DNA of 64,000 nucleotides from Microbacterium sp. Root166 (lineage in GTDB: Bacteria; Actinomycetota; Actinomycetes; Actinomycetales; Microbacteriaceae), in contig NZ_LMGL01000001.1 in the NCBI RefSeq assembly GCF_001427145.1, positions 248,823-312,822 on the forward strand. Direction: 5' to 3'. Made by a program: the position numbers and the translations under genes. The notes under the pieces were generated by a model. The model was not told the DNA's origin, ran no database searches, and saw only the letters and a program-made list of their open reading frames with translations. Positions 25,036 through 33,144 of this stretch are shown here, piece after piece (within the stretch, counting starts at the first letter, position 1; each line of letters opens with the position of its first letter).

Positions 25036-26742
25036 TCAGTCTACGCGGGGGTATTTGGAGGCCTGGAGAGAGGCCAGGTGGCGCTGCGCGAACTGCGTCA
25101 CCGCGTCATCGAGAGTGGGATCCTCGCCGCGCGCGAGGCCGGCGTACTCGAGGCGCAGTGCGCCGTCATCGGCCGTCACCTTGACCCACAGGCGGCGGCG
25201 CGGCACGAACAGCGCCGCGAGCAGGCCCGCCGTCGCGAGCACGGCGAACGCGAGCACCCAGCCTGCGGCGTCGTCGCGGTGGATCGACAGCGAGACGTAG
25301 CGCTTCACGGCGCCGTCGTAGCCCTCGGCACCCTCAGGCGCCTCGTTCTCGAACGTGATCGAGCCGTAGCCACCGGGCAGGTCCGCGGTCTCGCCGGGGG
25401 CGAGCTCGATCGACTCGACGTCGGTTCCGCGTCCGGAGAGCTTGTCCATGCCGGTGGGGTCGAGCGTGTACACCGAGCGGGGCGTGCCGTCGTCGATGCC
25501 GAGGTCGCCCGCGTAGACGTCGAGCGAGACGACGGGCAGGCCGAGCGCCGGGTAGGCCGAGGTGAAAGCCCCCGTGTGCAGCTCCGCCTGGGTCGGGTAG
25601 AAGAAGCCGACGAGCCCGAGCTGATCGGCGAGGCCGTCGGGAACCTTGACGACGCCGAGCGAGGTCATGTTGTTGTCCTGCGGCAGGAACGGCACGGACT
25701 CCGAGAAGACGATCTCGCCCTCCGGATCGCGGATCGTGAGGGTGGGCGCGTAGCCGTTGCCCATGAGGTAGATGCGGTCGCCGGCCATCTCGAGGGGATG
25801 ATTGACGCGCACCTCGCCGGACTGCGGCTCGCCACCCGAGTGCTCGGTGGTGAGGTTCGCGACGAAGTCGCCCGCCTGCCCCTGACCCTGCGCGCCGAGC
25901 GGCTGGTAGGTCACGTCGAACCGGTCGAGGGTCAGCGCATACGGAGCCAGGGTGTCGCCGTCGACGAAGCGCCCCGGATTGAAAGAGGTGTAGTCGAGCA
26001 GCGTGTTCACGAAGGTGCGGCCTTCGATGATCACGGTCTGCCCGGTGTAGGTGAAGCCGCCGCCGATGCCGACCGCCAGCAGCACGCCGACCAGGGCGCC
26101 GTGGAAGACCAGGTTGCCCGTCTCGCGCAGGTAGCCCCGCTCCGCCGACACCGACAGCGCCGAGCCGCTGTCGTAGCGCTCGACCCGGTAGCCGCTCTTC
26201 TTGAGCTGCTGCTGCGCCGCCTCGATGGCAGCGGATGCCGCGGCCGCGGCATCCTCCCCGGAATTCAGCTCGAGCGTCTCGGACCGGTGCACGTCGAGGC
26301 GCGCCAGTCGCGCCGGCGTGCGCGGTGGCCGGGCGCGAAGGGCCTTCCAGTGGTGCGCGGTGCGCGGGATGACGCAGCCGATGAGCGAGATGAACAGCAG
26401 GATGTAGATCGCCGAGAACCAGGGCGACGCGTACACGTCGAACATGCTCAGCGCGTCGAGCACCGGTGCGAGGTCGGGGTTGTCGGCGAAGTACTGGGTG
26501 ACGCCGTTGGGGTCGGCACTGCGCTGCGGCACGAGCGAGCCGGGCACGGCCGCGATCGCGAGCAGCAGCAGCAGCACGAGGGCCGTGCGCATCGAGGTGA
26601 GCTGACGCCAGCCCCAGCGGATCCAGCCGACGAACCCGAGTGCGGGGTTGGTGATGTCGCCGGATGCCGCGGTGTCGGCGTGGTCCGACGGCCGCAGTGG
26701 ATCGCTCACGGCGGAGTCGGCGTCAGAGCGGGAGGGGGACAC
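25036..26742 (-). CDS. resB: Cytochrome c biogenesis protein ResB
   Basis: A 568-residue ResB/Ccs1 protein. Helices near residues 48-68, 104-124 and 208-228 precede a large extracytoplasmic domain (about 230-500), with a final helix near 505-525, the usual ResB layout. With CcsB it carries haem across the membrane and joins it to apocytochrome. The GTG start overlaps the end of ccdA by 20 bases, so the genes are translationally coupled. Confidence 0.9.
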   Translation of the reverse strand: MSPSRSDADSAVSDPLRPSDHADTAASGDITNPALGFVGWIRWGWRQLTSMRTALVLLLLLAIAAVPGSLVPQRSADPNGVTQYFADNPDLAPVLDALSMFDVYASPWFSAIYILLFISLIGCVIPRTAHHWKALRARPPRTPARLARLDVHRSETLELNSGEDAAAAASAAIEAAQQQLKKSGYRVERYDSGSALSVSAERGYLRETGNLVFHGALVGVLLAVGIGGGFTYTGQTVIIEGRTFVNTLLDYTSFNPGRFVDGDTLAPYALTLDRFDVTYQPLGAQGQGQAGDFVANLTTEHSGGEPQSGEVRVNHPLEMAGDRIYLMGNGYAPTLTIRDPEGEIVFSESVPFLPQDNNMTSLGVVKVPDGLADQLGLVGFFYPTQAELHTGAFTSAYPALGLPVVSLDVYAGDLGIDDGTPRSVYTLDPTGMDKLSGRGTDVESIELAPGETADLPGGYGSITFENEAPEGAEGYDGAVKRYVSLSIHRDDAAGWVLAFAVLATAGLLAALFVPRRRLWVKVTADDGALRLEYAGLARGEDPTLDDAVTQFAQRHLASLQASKYPRVD

Positions 26743-27529
26743 TCGCGAACACCCCCTGCAGCGCCGCCATCATCTCGGTCCAGATGCCCGTCACCATCAG
26801 CAGCCCGACGACGATGAGCAGCGCTCCGCCGACGATGTTGACGATGCGGATGTGGCGGCGCACGAAGTCCACCGAGCGCGTCGCCCAGCCGAAGCCGAGC
26901 GCGAGCAGGATGAACGGGATGCCGAGGCCGAGCGAATAGGCGACGCCCAGGGCCGCCGCGCGCGCGGCCGAGCCGGAGTCGAAGGCCATCGTGAGGATCA
27001 CGGTGAGCGTCGGGCCGATGCAGGGGGCCCAGCCGATGCCGAGCGCGATGCCGAGCAGCGGTGCACCGACCAGGCCGAGGTTGCCGCGCACCTGCGGGCG
27101 CGCGATGCGCTGCGCCAGGCCGAAGACCCCGATGAAGACGAGCCCCATGGCGATGATGACGACGCCGAGCACCCGCGTGATGAGGTCGGCGTACTCGATG
27201 AAGAACCGGCCGAGCGTGCCGCCGAGCATCGCGACGCTCACGAAGACGAGCGTGAACCCGGCGATGAAGAGCACGACGCCGAGAAGCAGGCGCCCGCGTG
27301 GCGGGGCCTCGGTCTGGGTGCTTCTCGTTTCGGTCGTTGAGCGAGCGGAGCGAGACGAGACGCCGCGGTCGGTCTCGGGCCGCGCCGACACCGCTCCCCC
27401 GATGAAGCCGAGATAGCCCGGCACGAGGGGCAGGACGCAGGGCGACAGGAACGACAGCAGCCCGGCGAGCACGGCGATCGGGATCGCGACGAACAGCGAG
27501 CCGTCGGCCACGAGGTCGGCTGGGCTCAC
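26723..27529 (-). CDS. ccdA: Thiol-disulfide carrier CcdA
   Basis: A 268-residue CcdA/DsbD-beta protein with six helices that passes electrons from the cytoplasm to the outside thioredoxin TlpA. The two conserved cysteine sites are visible: LSPCVLPLVPGY near residues 29-40 and GWAPCIGPTL. The loop after helix 1 carries about 30 extra polar residues, including VSSRSARSTTETRST, encoded by a dispersed repeat. The GTG start overlaps the tlpA stop (GTGA) and has GGAGGA four bases upstream. Confidence 0.92.
   Translation of the reverse strand: MSPADLVADGSLFVAIPIAVLAGLLSFLSPCVLPLVPGYLGFIGGAVSARPETDRGVSSRSARSTTETRSTQTEAPPRGRLLLGVVLFIAGFTLVFVSVAMLGGTLGRFFIEYADLITRVLGVVIIAMGLVFIGVFGLAQRIARPQVRGNLGLVGAPLLGIALGIGWAPCIGPTLTVILTMAFDSGSAARAAALGVAYSLGLGIPFILLALGFGWATRSVDFVRRHIRIVNIVGGALLIVVGLLMVTGIWTEMMAALQGVFASVPLPL
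27339..27363 (-). repeat. 25-base coding repeat, copy in ccdA
   Basis: Complement of this stretch matches 19956-19980 in the MMPL gene at 24 of 25 bases. In ccdA it encodes part of a polar cytoplasmic loop (about residues 56-64). The flanking bases extend to an imperfect palindrome, CTCGTTTCG (27324-27332) against CGAGACGAG (27351-27359). Confidence 0.65.
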
Positions 27530-28137
27530 GACTCCTCCAGCGCTTCGCTCACGAGCGTCTTCAGGATCGACGCATCCTCGAGCTGGCCGATGAGCCGGGC
27601 GGCGACCCGGCCCTCCTTGTCGAGCACGAGGGTCGTGGGCGTGGCGTTGATCGGGGTCTTGTCGGCGAAGGCCAGCTTGATCGCCCCGTCGCGCGCGGCC
27701 ATCAGGCTCGGGTAGGTGACGCCGTACTTCTCGGCGAAGGCGGCCGCCGTCTCGGGAGCATCGCTGGTGTTGATCCCGAGGAACGTCACCGGCTCGCCCT
27801 CGAACGACGCGTGCGCCTCCTCCAGTGCGGAAGCCTCGGCACGGCAGGGCCCGCACGCGGCGTACCAGAAGTTGATCACCACGACGTCGCCGGCGAGGTC
27901 GGCGCTCGAGACGTCGTCGCCGGTCTCGGTCGTCCCCTCGAACTCGACGGGCCCGGTGCGTTCGGCGGCGGGGATCTCGACGGCCTCGAAGCCGTTCGCG
28001 GCGATGAAGTTCTTGTTGTCGCCGGCGCGGTACTGGTCTGCCAGCGGGTCGTTCGCGCAGGCCGCGAGCCCCGCGATCATCGTGACCGCGAGCAGCGTGC
28101 CCACGCTGCGGCGTACCGAACGGTGCAGGCCCCTCAT
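27526..28137 (-). CDS. Extracytoplasmic thioredoxin-like lipoprotein (TlpA/ResA)
   Basis: A 203-residue lipoprotein: signal peptide with lipobox LAAC (Cys27), then a thioredoxin fold with active site WYAACGPCRAE (Cys95 and Cys98) and a cis-Pro loop NATPTTLVL. It reduces the haem-binding cysteines of apocytochrome c using electrons from CcdA, its neighbour. The ATG start overlaps the phosphatase stop (ATGA), which agrees with the lipobox position. Confidence 0.92.
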   Translation of the reverse strand: MRGLHRSVRRSVGTLLAVTMIAGLAACANDPLADQYRAGDNKNFIAANGFEAVEIPAAERTGPVEFEGTTETGDDVSSADLAGDVVVINFWYAACGPCRAEASALEEAHASFEGEPVTFLGINTSDAPETAAAFAEKYGVTYPSLMAARDGAIKLAFADKTPINATPTTLVLDKEGRVAARLIGQLEDASILKTLVSEALEES

Positions 28138-28766
28138 CACACGGCTCCCACGTCGACCGAGCCCGACAGCGAAGCCGGCTCGGCATAGGCGATCTCGGTC
28201 CACTTCTTGTCGACCATCTCGAAGCTGGTCACGCTCGACAGCGCACAGCGGCGCTCGCGCGGATCGTGGCGCAGCGGCAGGCCCGCGACAGCGAGGTGCG
28301 TGATCCAGATCGGCAGCTGGTGCGAGACGATCACGACGTCACCGGACTCCGCGGCATCCCAGGCCTGGGTCATGGCGGCGTTCATGCGCCCGACGACGTC
28401 GGCGTAGGGCTCGCCCCAGCTGGGGAGCGCGGGCTTGCGAAGGTGGCGCCAGTTCCACGGATTCACGAGCGCCCGCGCCATACGGCGGCCCTCGAAGACG
28501 TTGGTCGGCTCGATGACGCGCTCGTCGATCTGAGGCTCGAGGCCGAAGAGCTCGGTGAACGGCTCGGCCGATTCGCGCGTGCGCTGCAGCGGCGAGCAGA
28601 TGAGCGAGGTGACCGGACGATCGAGCGACTTCACGTACTCGGCGGCCTGCCCGGTCATCGTTCGGCCGTCGACGCTCAGCCCGAATCCGGGAAGGCGCCC
28701 GTAGAGCACGCGACCCGGGTTGTGCACCTCACCATGGCGCACGAGGTGGAGGCGGTCGGCGGGCAC
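28137..28766 (-). CDS. Histidine phosphatase family protein
   Basis: A 209-residue phosphoglycerate-mutase-like enzyme with the phosphohistidine motif LVRHGEV near residues 8-14, a second conserved Arg in SPLQRTRES, and a late His in VIVSHQ. Homologues stand at the head of the same tlpA-ccdA-resB-ccsB operon in mycobacteria, but its substrate there is unknown. TAGACT (28773-28778 on the complement) six bases before the GTG start marks the operon promoter as leaderless. Confidence 0.85.
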   Translation of the reverse strand: MPADRLHLVRHGEVHNPGRVLYGRLPGFGLSVDGRTMTGQAAEYVKSLDRPVTSLICSPLQRTRESAEPFTELFGLEPQIDERVIEPTNVFEGRRMARALVNPWNWRHLRKPALPSWGEPYADVVGRMNAAMTQAWDAAESGDVVIVSHQLPIWITHLAVAGLPLRHDPRERRCALSSVTSFEMVDKKWTEIAYAEPASLSGSVDVGAV

Positions 28767-28808
28767 CCGACCAGTCTACGTCGGCCGGTTCTGTGGGGCC
28801 GCTGAGCA

Positions 28809-29534
28809 TCAGCGGCTGCGCGAGCTGTCCAGCTCGCGGTCCGGAGTCTGCTCGACCGGCTCGGCATGCTCGGCATGCTCGGCGCCCCGCTCGCGCGACG
28901 CCGAGATCAGCGAGCGCGTCCGTGCGAACACGAACCACGCCACGGCCAGCGCGGCGACCCCGATCACGATGTACTGGAGGACGTCGACGTACTGCTCCAC
29001 GACGTGCCACGACTCGCCCAGCAGGAACCCGGCCATCACGAACACGGTGTTCCACACCAGGCTTCCTGCCGCGGTGAGCAGCGCGAAGCGCCACAGCGGC
29101 ATGCGCGTCACCCCGGCGGGGATCGAGATCAGGCTGCGGAAGATGGGGATCATCCGGCCGAAGAACACGGCCTTGCCGCCGTGACGCCGGAACCACCCGA
29201 CCGTGCGGTCGATGTCCTCGGCGTGCAGCAGCGGAACGCGCACCGCGATGCGGCGCAGCCGGTCGATGCCGAGCCAGGCTCCGAGGCCGTACAGCAGCAG
29301 CGCGCCGACGATCGAGCCCGCGGTCGTCCAGGCGAGCGCCTCGAAGAGGGTGAAGGATCCGTTGCTGGCGGCGAGCCCCGCCATCGGCAGCACGACCTCG
29401 CTCGGCAGCGGCGGGAACAGGTTCTCCAGGGCGATCGCGATGCCGGCGCCCGCCGGACCCACCACGTCCATGAGGGAGACGGACCAGTCCAGCAGCGCGG
29501 ACAGCCAGGAGCCGTCGGAGGAGATTTCGGTCAT
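28809..29534 (-). CDS. DedA-family membrane protein
   Basis: A 241-residue DedA/SNARE-associated protein. The family motifs are present: LFPPLPSEVVLPMAGLAA near residues 39-56 and GRMIPIFRSLISIPAGVTRM near 125-144, the re-entrant loop region. About six hydrophobic segments are visible. DedA proteins move lipids between leaflets and affect envelope homeostasis. The C-terminal 30 residues are charged and Glu/Ala-rich. The ATG at 29534 is chosen because upstream codons look unlike coding sequence of the family. Confidence 0.85.
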   Translation of the reverse strand: MTEISSDGSWLSALLDWSVSLMDVVGPAGAGIAIALENLFPPLPSEVVLPMAGLAASNGSFTLFEALAWTTAGSIVGALLLYGLGAWLGIDRLRRIAVRVPLLHAEDIDRTVGWFRRHGGKAVFFGRMIPIFRSLISIPAGVTRMPLWRFALLTAAGSLVWNTVFVMAGFLLGESWHVVEQYVDVLQYIVIGVAALAVAWFVFARTRSLISASRERGAEHAEHAEPVEQTPDRELDSSRSR

Positions 29535-29620
29535 CGGGGGCTTCGCTCTCGGTGATCGGGATGCCGCAGCCCGGCCAGGCACGACCCTTCTACGCTACGG
29601 AACCCCGATGAACGGTTCCT

Positions 29621-29634
29621 GGGGGCTGACCCCC
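29621..29634. repeat. Short hairpin GGGGG-CTGA-CCCCC
   Basis: A perfect 5-bp G/C stem with a four-base loop in the 169-base gap between the divergent dedA and aspS genes. Similar GGGGG-CAGG-CCCCC and AGGGGG-CAGA-CCCCCT hairpins occur at 42560-42596. The rest of the gap holds TAGACT (29690-29695), the likely -10 of aspS. Confidence 0.4.
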
Positions 29635-29703
29635 GAATGCCCTGGGAGGTCACCCCGAGGTACCGAAAAGGAAGGCGGCATCCCCCGCGTAGACTGCTCC
29701 CTC

Positions 29704-31044
29704 GTGAGTGAACGCGTACTGGTCAACCAGCTCAAGGGTCTCGACGAGGGCCCCGTCTCCGTCTCCGGATGGGTCGAGACCGTCCGAGACCAGAAGAAGG
29801 TGCAGTTCGTCATCCTTCGCGATGAGACGGGTGCGGTGCAGCTGGTCAACCCGGCCACGCGCCCGGCAGAGGACGGCTCGGAACAGGATGCCGCGGCCCT
29901 CGCCCTCACCGACACCATCTCCGCTCTCGCGACCGGCACGTTCCTGACGGTCACGGGCCAGCTCAAGCACGACGAGCGCGTCAAGCTCGGCGGCGTCGAG
30001 ATCAAGATCGGCGACCTCGAGATCGCGGCAGCAGCCCTGCCCGAGACGCCGATCGCCGCGGACAGCGCGCCCGACAAGCGCATGGACTGGCGCTTCCTCG
30101 ACCTGCGTCAGCGCCGCAACAACCTCATCTTCCGCGTGCAGACCACCCTCGAGCACGCGATGCGTTCGTACTGGATCGAGCGCGACTACATCGAGGTGCA
30201 CTCGCCGAAGCTCATGGCCACGGCATCCGAATCCAATGCCGAGCTGTTCGAGCTGGAGTACTTCGGCGACCAGACGGCGTACCTCGCCCAGTCACCTCAG
30301 TTCTTCAAGCAGATGGCCCAGGTCGCCGGCTTCGGCAAGATCTTCGAGATCGCTCCGGCGTTCCGCGCCGACCCGTCGTTCACCTCGCGCCACGCGACCG
30401 AGTTCACCTCGATCGACGCCGAGATCAGCTGGATCGACTCGCACGAAGACGTCGCCACCATGCAGGAGGAGCTTCTCGCCGCCGCGATCGGCGCGGTCAA
30501 GGAGAAGCACGGCGCCGAGATCGAGGAGCTGTTCGGCCTCGAGATTCAGGTGCCCGCCGTGCCGTTCCCGCGCATCCCGCTGGCCGAGGCGCTCGAGATC
30601 GTGAAGAGCCGCGGCTACGAGGTGCCCCGCACCGACGGCGACCTCGACCCCGAGGGCGAGCGCCAGATCTCGGCGTATGTCGAGGAGACCTACGGTCACC
30701 AGTTCGTGTTCATCACGGACTACCACCCCGAGATCCGCGCTTTCTACCACATGCGCAACGAGGAGACCGGGCTCACCAAGAGCTACGACCTGCTCTTCAA
30801 GGGCGTCGAGATCACGACCGGCGCGCAGCGCGAGCACCGCGTCGACGTGCTGATCGAGCAGGCCAAGGAGAAGGGCCTCGAGCCCGAGCACCTCGAGTTC
30901 TACTTCGACTTCTTCCGCTACGGCGCCCCGCCGCACGGCGGGTTCGGCATGGGTCTCGCCCGCGTGCTCATGCTGCTACTCGGCGAGTCGTCGATCCGCG
31001 AGGTCACCTATCTCTTCCGAGGCCCCACGCGCCTCGCCCCCTGA
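29704..31044 (+). CDS. aspS: Aspartyl-tRNA synthetase, archaeal/nondiscriminating type
   Basis: A 446-residue class IIb synthetase: OB-fold anticodon domain (residues 1-105) and catalytic domain with motif 2 FRADPSFTSRHATEF near 221-235 and motif 3 GFGMGLARVLMLLL near 415-428. Bacterial AspRS is about 590 residues with a GAD insertion; this protein lacks it and matches the shorter archaeal type, which usually also charges tRNA-Asn, the product then being amidated by GatCAB. The GTG start lies eight bases after TAGACT (29690-29695). Confidence 0.92.
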   Translation: MSERVLVNQLKGLDEGPVSVSGWVETVRDQKKVQFVILRDETGAVQLVNPATRPAEDGSEQDAAALALTDTISALATGTFLTVTGQLKHDERVKLGGVEIKIGDLEIAAAALPETPIAADSAPDKRMDWRFLDLRQRRNNLIFRVQTTLEHAMRSYWIERDYIEVHSPKLMATASESNAELFELEYFGDQTAYLAQSPQFFKQMAQVAGFGKIFEIAPAFRADPSFTSRHATEFTSIDAEISWIDSHEDVATMQEELLAAAIGAVKEKHGAEIEELFGLEIQVPAVPFPRIPLAEALEIVKSRGYEVPRTDGDLDPEGERQISAYVEETYGHQFVFITDYHPEIRAFYHMRNEETGLTKSYDLLFKGVEITTGAQREHRVDVLIEQAKEKGLEPEHLEFYFDFFRYGAPPHGGFGMGLARVLMLLLGESSIREVTYLFRGPTRLAP

Positions 31045-31102
31045 ACCGCAGCGCGTCCTCCCTGACCCGTCGCGGGTCCCTCACCACGCGTGCCCCTTCG
31101 TC

Positions 31103-31157
31103 GAGACCGCACGAACGCACCCTCCTCGGCCCGAATCCGGTGCATTCGGGCGGTCTC
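31103..31157. terminator. 19-bp hairpin between aspS and phosphatase gene
   Basis: Arms 31103-31121 and 31139-31157 are inverted repeats with two mismatches (GAGACCGC ends perfect); loop of 17 bases. It lies 59 bases after aspS and 40 before the next ATG. Likely aspS terminator. Confidence 0.55.
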
Positions 31158-31196
31158 GGCGCGTGGCGCGGCCGTCGCGTCTGGCACCATGGGCGC

Positions 31197-31979
31197 ATGA
31201 TCGAAGGCCTGCAGAACTTCCGCGACACCGGCGGCACTCCCCTTCGTGACGGCGGCGAGACGCGCTCCGGCGTGCTCTACCGGTCGGAGGCGCTCAGCGC
31301 CCTGACGCCCGCGGGTCTCGACAGCTTCGCTGCGACCGACATCGGCGTGATCGCCGACTTCCGCACGGGAGCCGAGCGCGGCATGGCCGCCGACCTCCTG
31401 CCGGACTCGCGCCCGTTCACCGTGGTCGAGCTGCCGCTGCTCGAAGGCGCCCTGACCGGAATGGCCCAGCAGGCCCCGATCGCCGACGACCCCGACGCCG
31501 CGAAGGCCGCCATCGCGGCCGCGGTCTCGCGGATCCCGGCCCTCGGCGACCTGTACGTCTCGATGCTCGGACAGGGTGCGGCATCCTTCGCGCGGCTCGC
31601 GCGCTTGGTCGCCGCGGCGACGGACGACCCGCCCACCGCCGTGCTGGTGCACTGCACGGCCGGGAAGGACCGCACCGGTGTCGCCGTCGCGCTCCTGCTC
31701 GAAGCCGTCGGGGCCGATCGCTCCGCGGTCGTCGCCGACTACAGCTCGTCCGCGGCCAACCTGGCCGGGCCCTGGGCGGATCGCATGCGCGCGATGGTGA
31801 CCGCGATGGGCGTGCCGCTCACCCCGGCGGTCGACACCCTGCTGACCGGCACGCCTCCGGCCGCCATCGAACAGGCGCTGACCTGGGTCGACGCGCAGGG
31901 CGGGGCCGCCTCGTACCTGCAGTCCGGCGGTCTCACCGGCGACGAGCTGGCAGCGCTCCGCCTGCGTCTGGTCGCCTGA
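31197..31979 (+). CDS. Tyrosine-protein phosphatase-like protein
   Basis: A 260-residue protein of the Y_phosphatase3 (PtpB/Siw14-like) type. It opens with NFRDTGG near residues 7-13, the family's N-terminal signature, and carries the P-loop HCTAGKDRTG (His152, Cys153, Arg159). A dual-specificity or phosphoinositide-type phosphatase is expected. The C-terminal part is helical. CACCAT lies six bases before the ATG. No partner kinase is nearby. Confidence 0.87.
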   Translation: MIEGLQNFRDTGGTPLRDGGETRSGVLYRSEALSALTPAGLDSFAATDIGVIADFRTGAERGMAADLLPDSRPFTVVELPLLEGALTGMAQQAPIADDPDAAKAAIAAAVSRIPALGDLYVSMLGQGAASFARLARLVAAATDDPPTAVLVHCTAGKDRTGVAVALLLEAVGADRSAVVADYSSSAANLAGPWADRMRAMVTAMGVPLTPAVDTLLTGTPPAAIEQALTWVDAQGGAASYLQSGGLTGDELAALRLRLVA

Positions 31980-31996
31980 GGGATTCAGCGGCGCCG

Positions 31997-32257
31997 TCAG
32001 CCGGCGGGGATCGTCTCGGCGAGCGCGGCGCGCAGGCGGTCGGGCGAGACGCGCCAGTGGCCGTGCAGCGATCCGTCGATGAGCACCACCGGGATCTTCT
32101 CCCACCAGGCGGCGTACAGCGCGGGGTCGTCGGCGATCGAGAGCTCCTCGACCTCGACGGCGTCCTCGGGCAGCTCCGCCACGACCGTCTCGACGACCTC
32201 GCGCGCGACGTCGCAGAGGTGGCAGTCCGGCTTGCCGATGAGGGTGAGGGTCGTCAC
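31997..32257 (-). CDS. Glutaredoxin-family protein
   Basis: An 86-residue thioredoxin-fold protein with active site PDCHLC (Cys12, Cys15) and a cis-Pro in KIPVVLID. This short actinobacterial type probably works with mycothiol or thioredoxin rather than glutathione (inference). The GTG start lies six bases after TAGACT (32264-32269 on the complement), a leaderless pattern, so it is transcribed on its own rather than with the rhodanese gene 35 bases upstream. Confidence 0.85.
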   Translation of the reverse strand: MTTLTLIGKPDCHLCDVAREVVETVVAELPEDAVEVEELSIADDPALYAAWWEKIPVVLIDGSLHGHWRVSPDRLRAALAETIPAG

Positions 32258-32292
32258 CCGCCCAGTCTAGAAGCGGGATCGGATGCCGCGGC

Positions 32293-32586
32293 TCAGGCCT
32301 CGACGGGATACCCGGCGGCGATCCACTCGTCGGTGCCGCCCTCGACGTTCGTGACGTCGTAGCCGCGCGCGGCCAGCGCCTCGACGACGCGTCCCGAGCG
32401 TCCGCCGACCTTGCAGATCACGTCGAACGCGCCGTCGGGAAGCTCGTCGAGGTGCTCGCCGATCGTCGACATGGGCAGGTTCACGGCACCGGGCACGCGG
32501 CCGGTCTCGAACTCCCACGTCTCGCGCACGTCGATCAGCGGCGTGCCGCTGCGCTCACGGAGCTGGTGGACGGTGATCGTCTGCAT
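32293..32586 (-). CDS. Rhodanese-domain protein
   Basis: A 97-residue single-domain rhodanese: LIDVRETWEFETGRVPGAVNLP at residues 17-38 and the active loop CKVGGRSG with Cys58. It probably carries sulfane sulfur or acts as a thiol carrier in the cytoplasm. A GAAAGG ribosome-binding site lies about seven bases before the ATG. Confidence 0.88.
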   Translation of the reverse strand: MQTITVHQLRERSGTPLIDVRETWEFETGRVPGAVNLPMSTIGEHLDELPDGAFDVICKVGGRSGRVVEALAARGYDVTNVEGGTDEWIAAGYPVEA

Positions 32587-32620
32587 GGGGGCCTTTCTCG
32601 GCGGGAAGCGGGATACACGA

Positions 32621-32660
32621 AGCGCCCCCATCGACAGGTCAGGACCGGTCGGGGGACGCT
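32621..32660 (-). terminator. Terminator after the bS22-like gene
   Basis: AGCGCCCCC (32621-32629) pairs with GGGGGACGCT (32651-32660) with one bulged base; the loop of about 21 bases contains a GACCGGTC palindrome. It lies 18 bases beyond the stop of the small ribosomal gene. Confidence 0.5.
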
Positions 32661-32677
32661 TGGTGTCGTTTTGCCGC

Positions 32678-32776
32678 TTACTTCTTGTTGCGGCGCTGGT
32701 GGCGCGTCTTGCGAAGCAGCTTGCGGTGCTTCTTCTTCGCCATGCGCTTGCGGCGCTTCTTGATGACTGAACCCAC
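32678..32776 (-). CDS. bS22-like ribosomal protein (AURKAIP1/COX24 domain), 32 residues
   Basis: A tiny protein of 32 residues, more than half Lys or Arg, starting VGSVIKKRRKRMAKKKHRK and ending RHQRRNKK. This is the actinobacterial AURKAIP1/COX24-domain protein, described as ribosomal protein bS22 in mycobacteria, bound to 16S rRNA. A GAGG ribosome-binding site stands eight bases before the GTG start. It lies 80 bases downstream of the HTH gene, the same pair as Rv0500A/Rv0500B in M. tuberculosis. Confidence 0.88.
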   Translation of the reverse strand: MGSVIKKRRKRMAKKKHRKLLRKTRHQRRNKK

Positions 32777-32856
32777 GGAAAACCTCACAATGTCGGGGTC
32801 TGGGCGCAGCTCGTGCGCGCCCGGGTCGGGCAGATCGGAAAATGCCTCGGGACAGT

Positions 32857-33048
32857 CTAGCCGACGTCGGAGATCGGCCGATGCAGGGCTTCGGTCACCG
32901 CCGATTCGGGAACACGGTAGCTGCGACCGAAGCGCACCGCGGGAAGCTCGCCGGAATGCACGAGGCGGTAGACCGTCATCTTCGAGACGCGCATCAGCTC
33001 CGCGACCTCGGCGACGGTGAGGAAGCGCACGTCGGGCAGCTCCGCCAT
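32857..33048 (-). CDS. Excisionase-type HTH protein (Rv0500A-like)
   Basis: A 63-residue MerR/excisionase-like winged helix: FLTVAEVAELMRVSKMTVYRLVHSGELPAVRFG then SYRVPESAV. It matches the small actinobacterial DNA-binding protein that sits by proC and the bS22 gene (Rv0500A). It is not a phage excisionase: no integrase or attachment site is near. A clear promoter (-35 TTTACA, -10 TACAGT) and an AAAGGA ribosome-binding site precede it. Confidence 0.85.
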   Translation of the reverse strand: MAELPDVRFLTVAEVAELMRVSKMTVYRLVHSGELPAVRFGRSYRVPESAVTEALHRPISDVG

Positions 33049-33077
33049 GTCAGTCCTTTCCCCAGAGTGCTGTCCAC

Positions 33078-33107
33078 ACTGTAGAGCGCCCGAGGGACGC
33101 GTGTAAA
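33078..33107 (-). promoter_or_regulatory. Promoter of the HTH/bS22 unit
   Basis: On the complement, TTTACA (33102-33107) and TACAGT (33078-33083) are 18 bases apart, a good housekeeping-sigma promoter, 30 bases before the HTH start. The mRNA would have a short leader holding AAAGGA. Confidence 0.6.
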
Positions 33108-33144
33108 CCGCTGTGACTGGTGGGATTCGTGAGATGTCGGCCGC

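Noticed and set aside
32857..33048. Excisionase gene suggesting a prophage or integrated element.
   Set aside because: No integrase, attachment site or phage gene around; context matches the conserved chromosomal Rv0500A/B pair.
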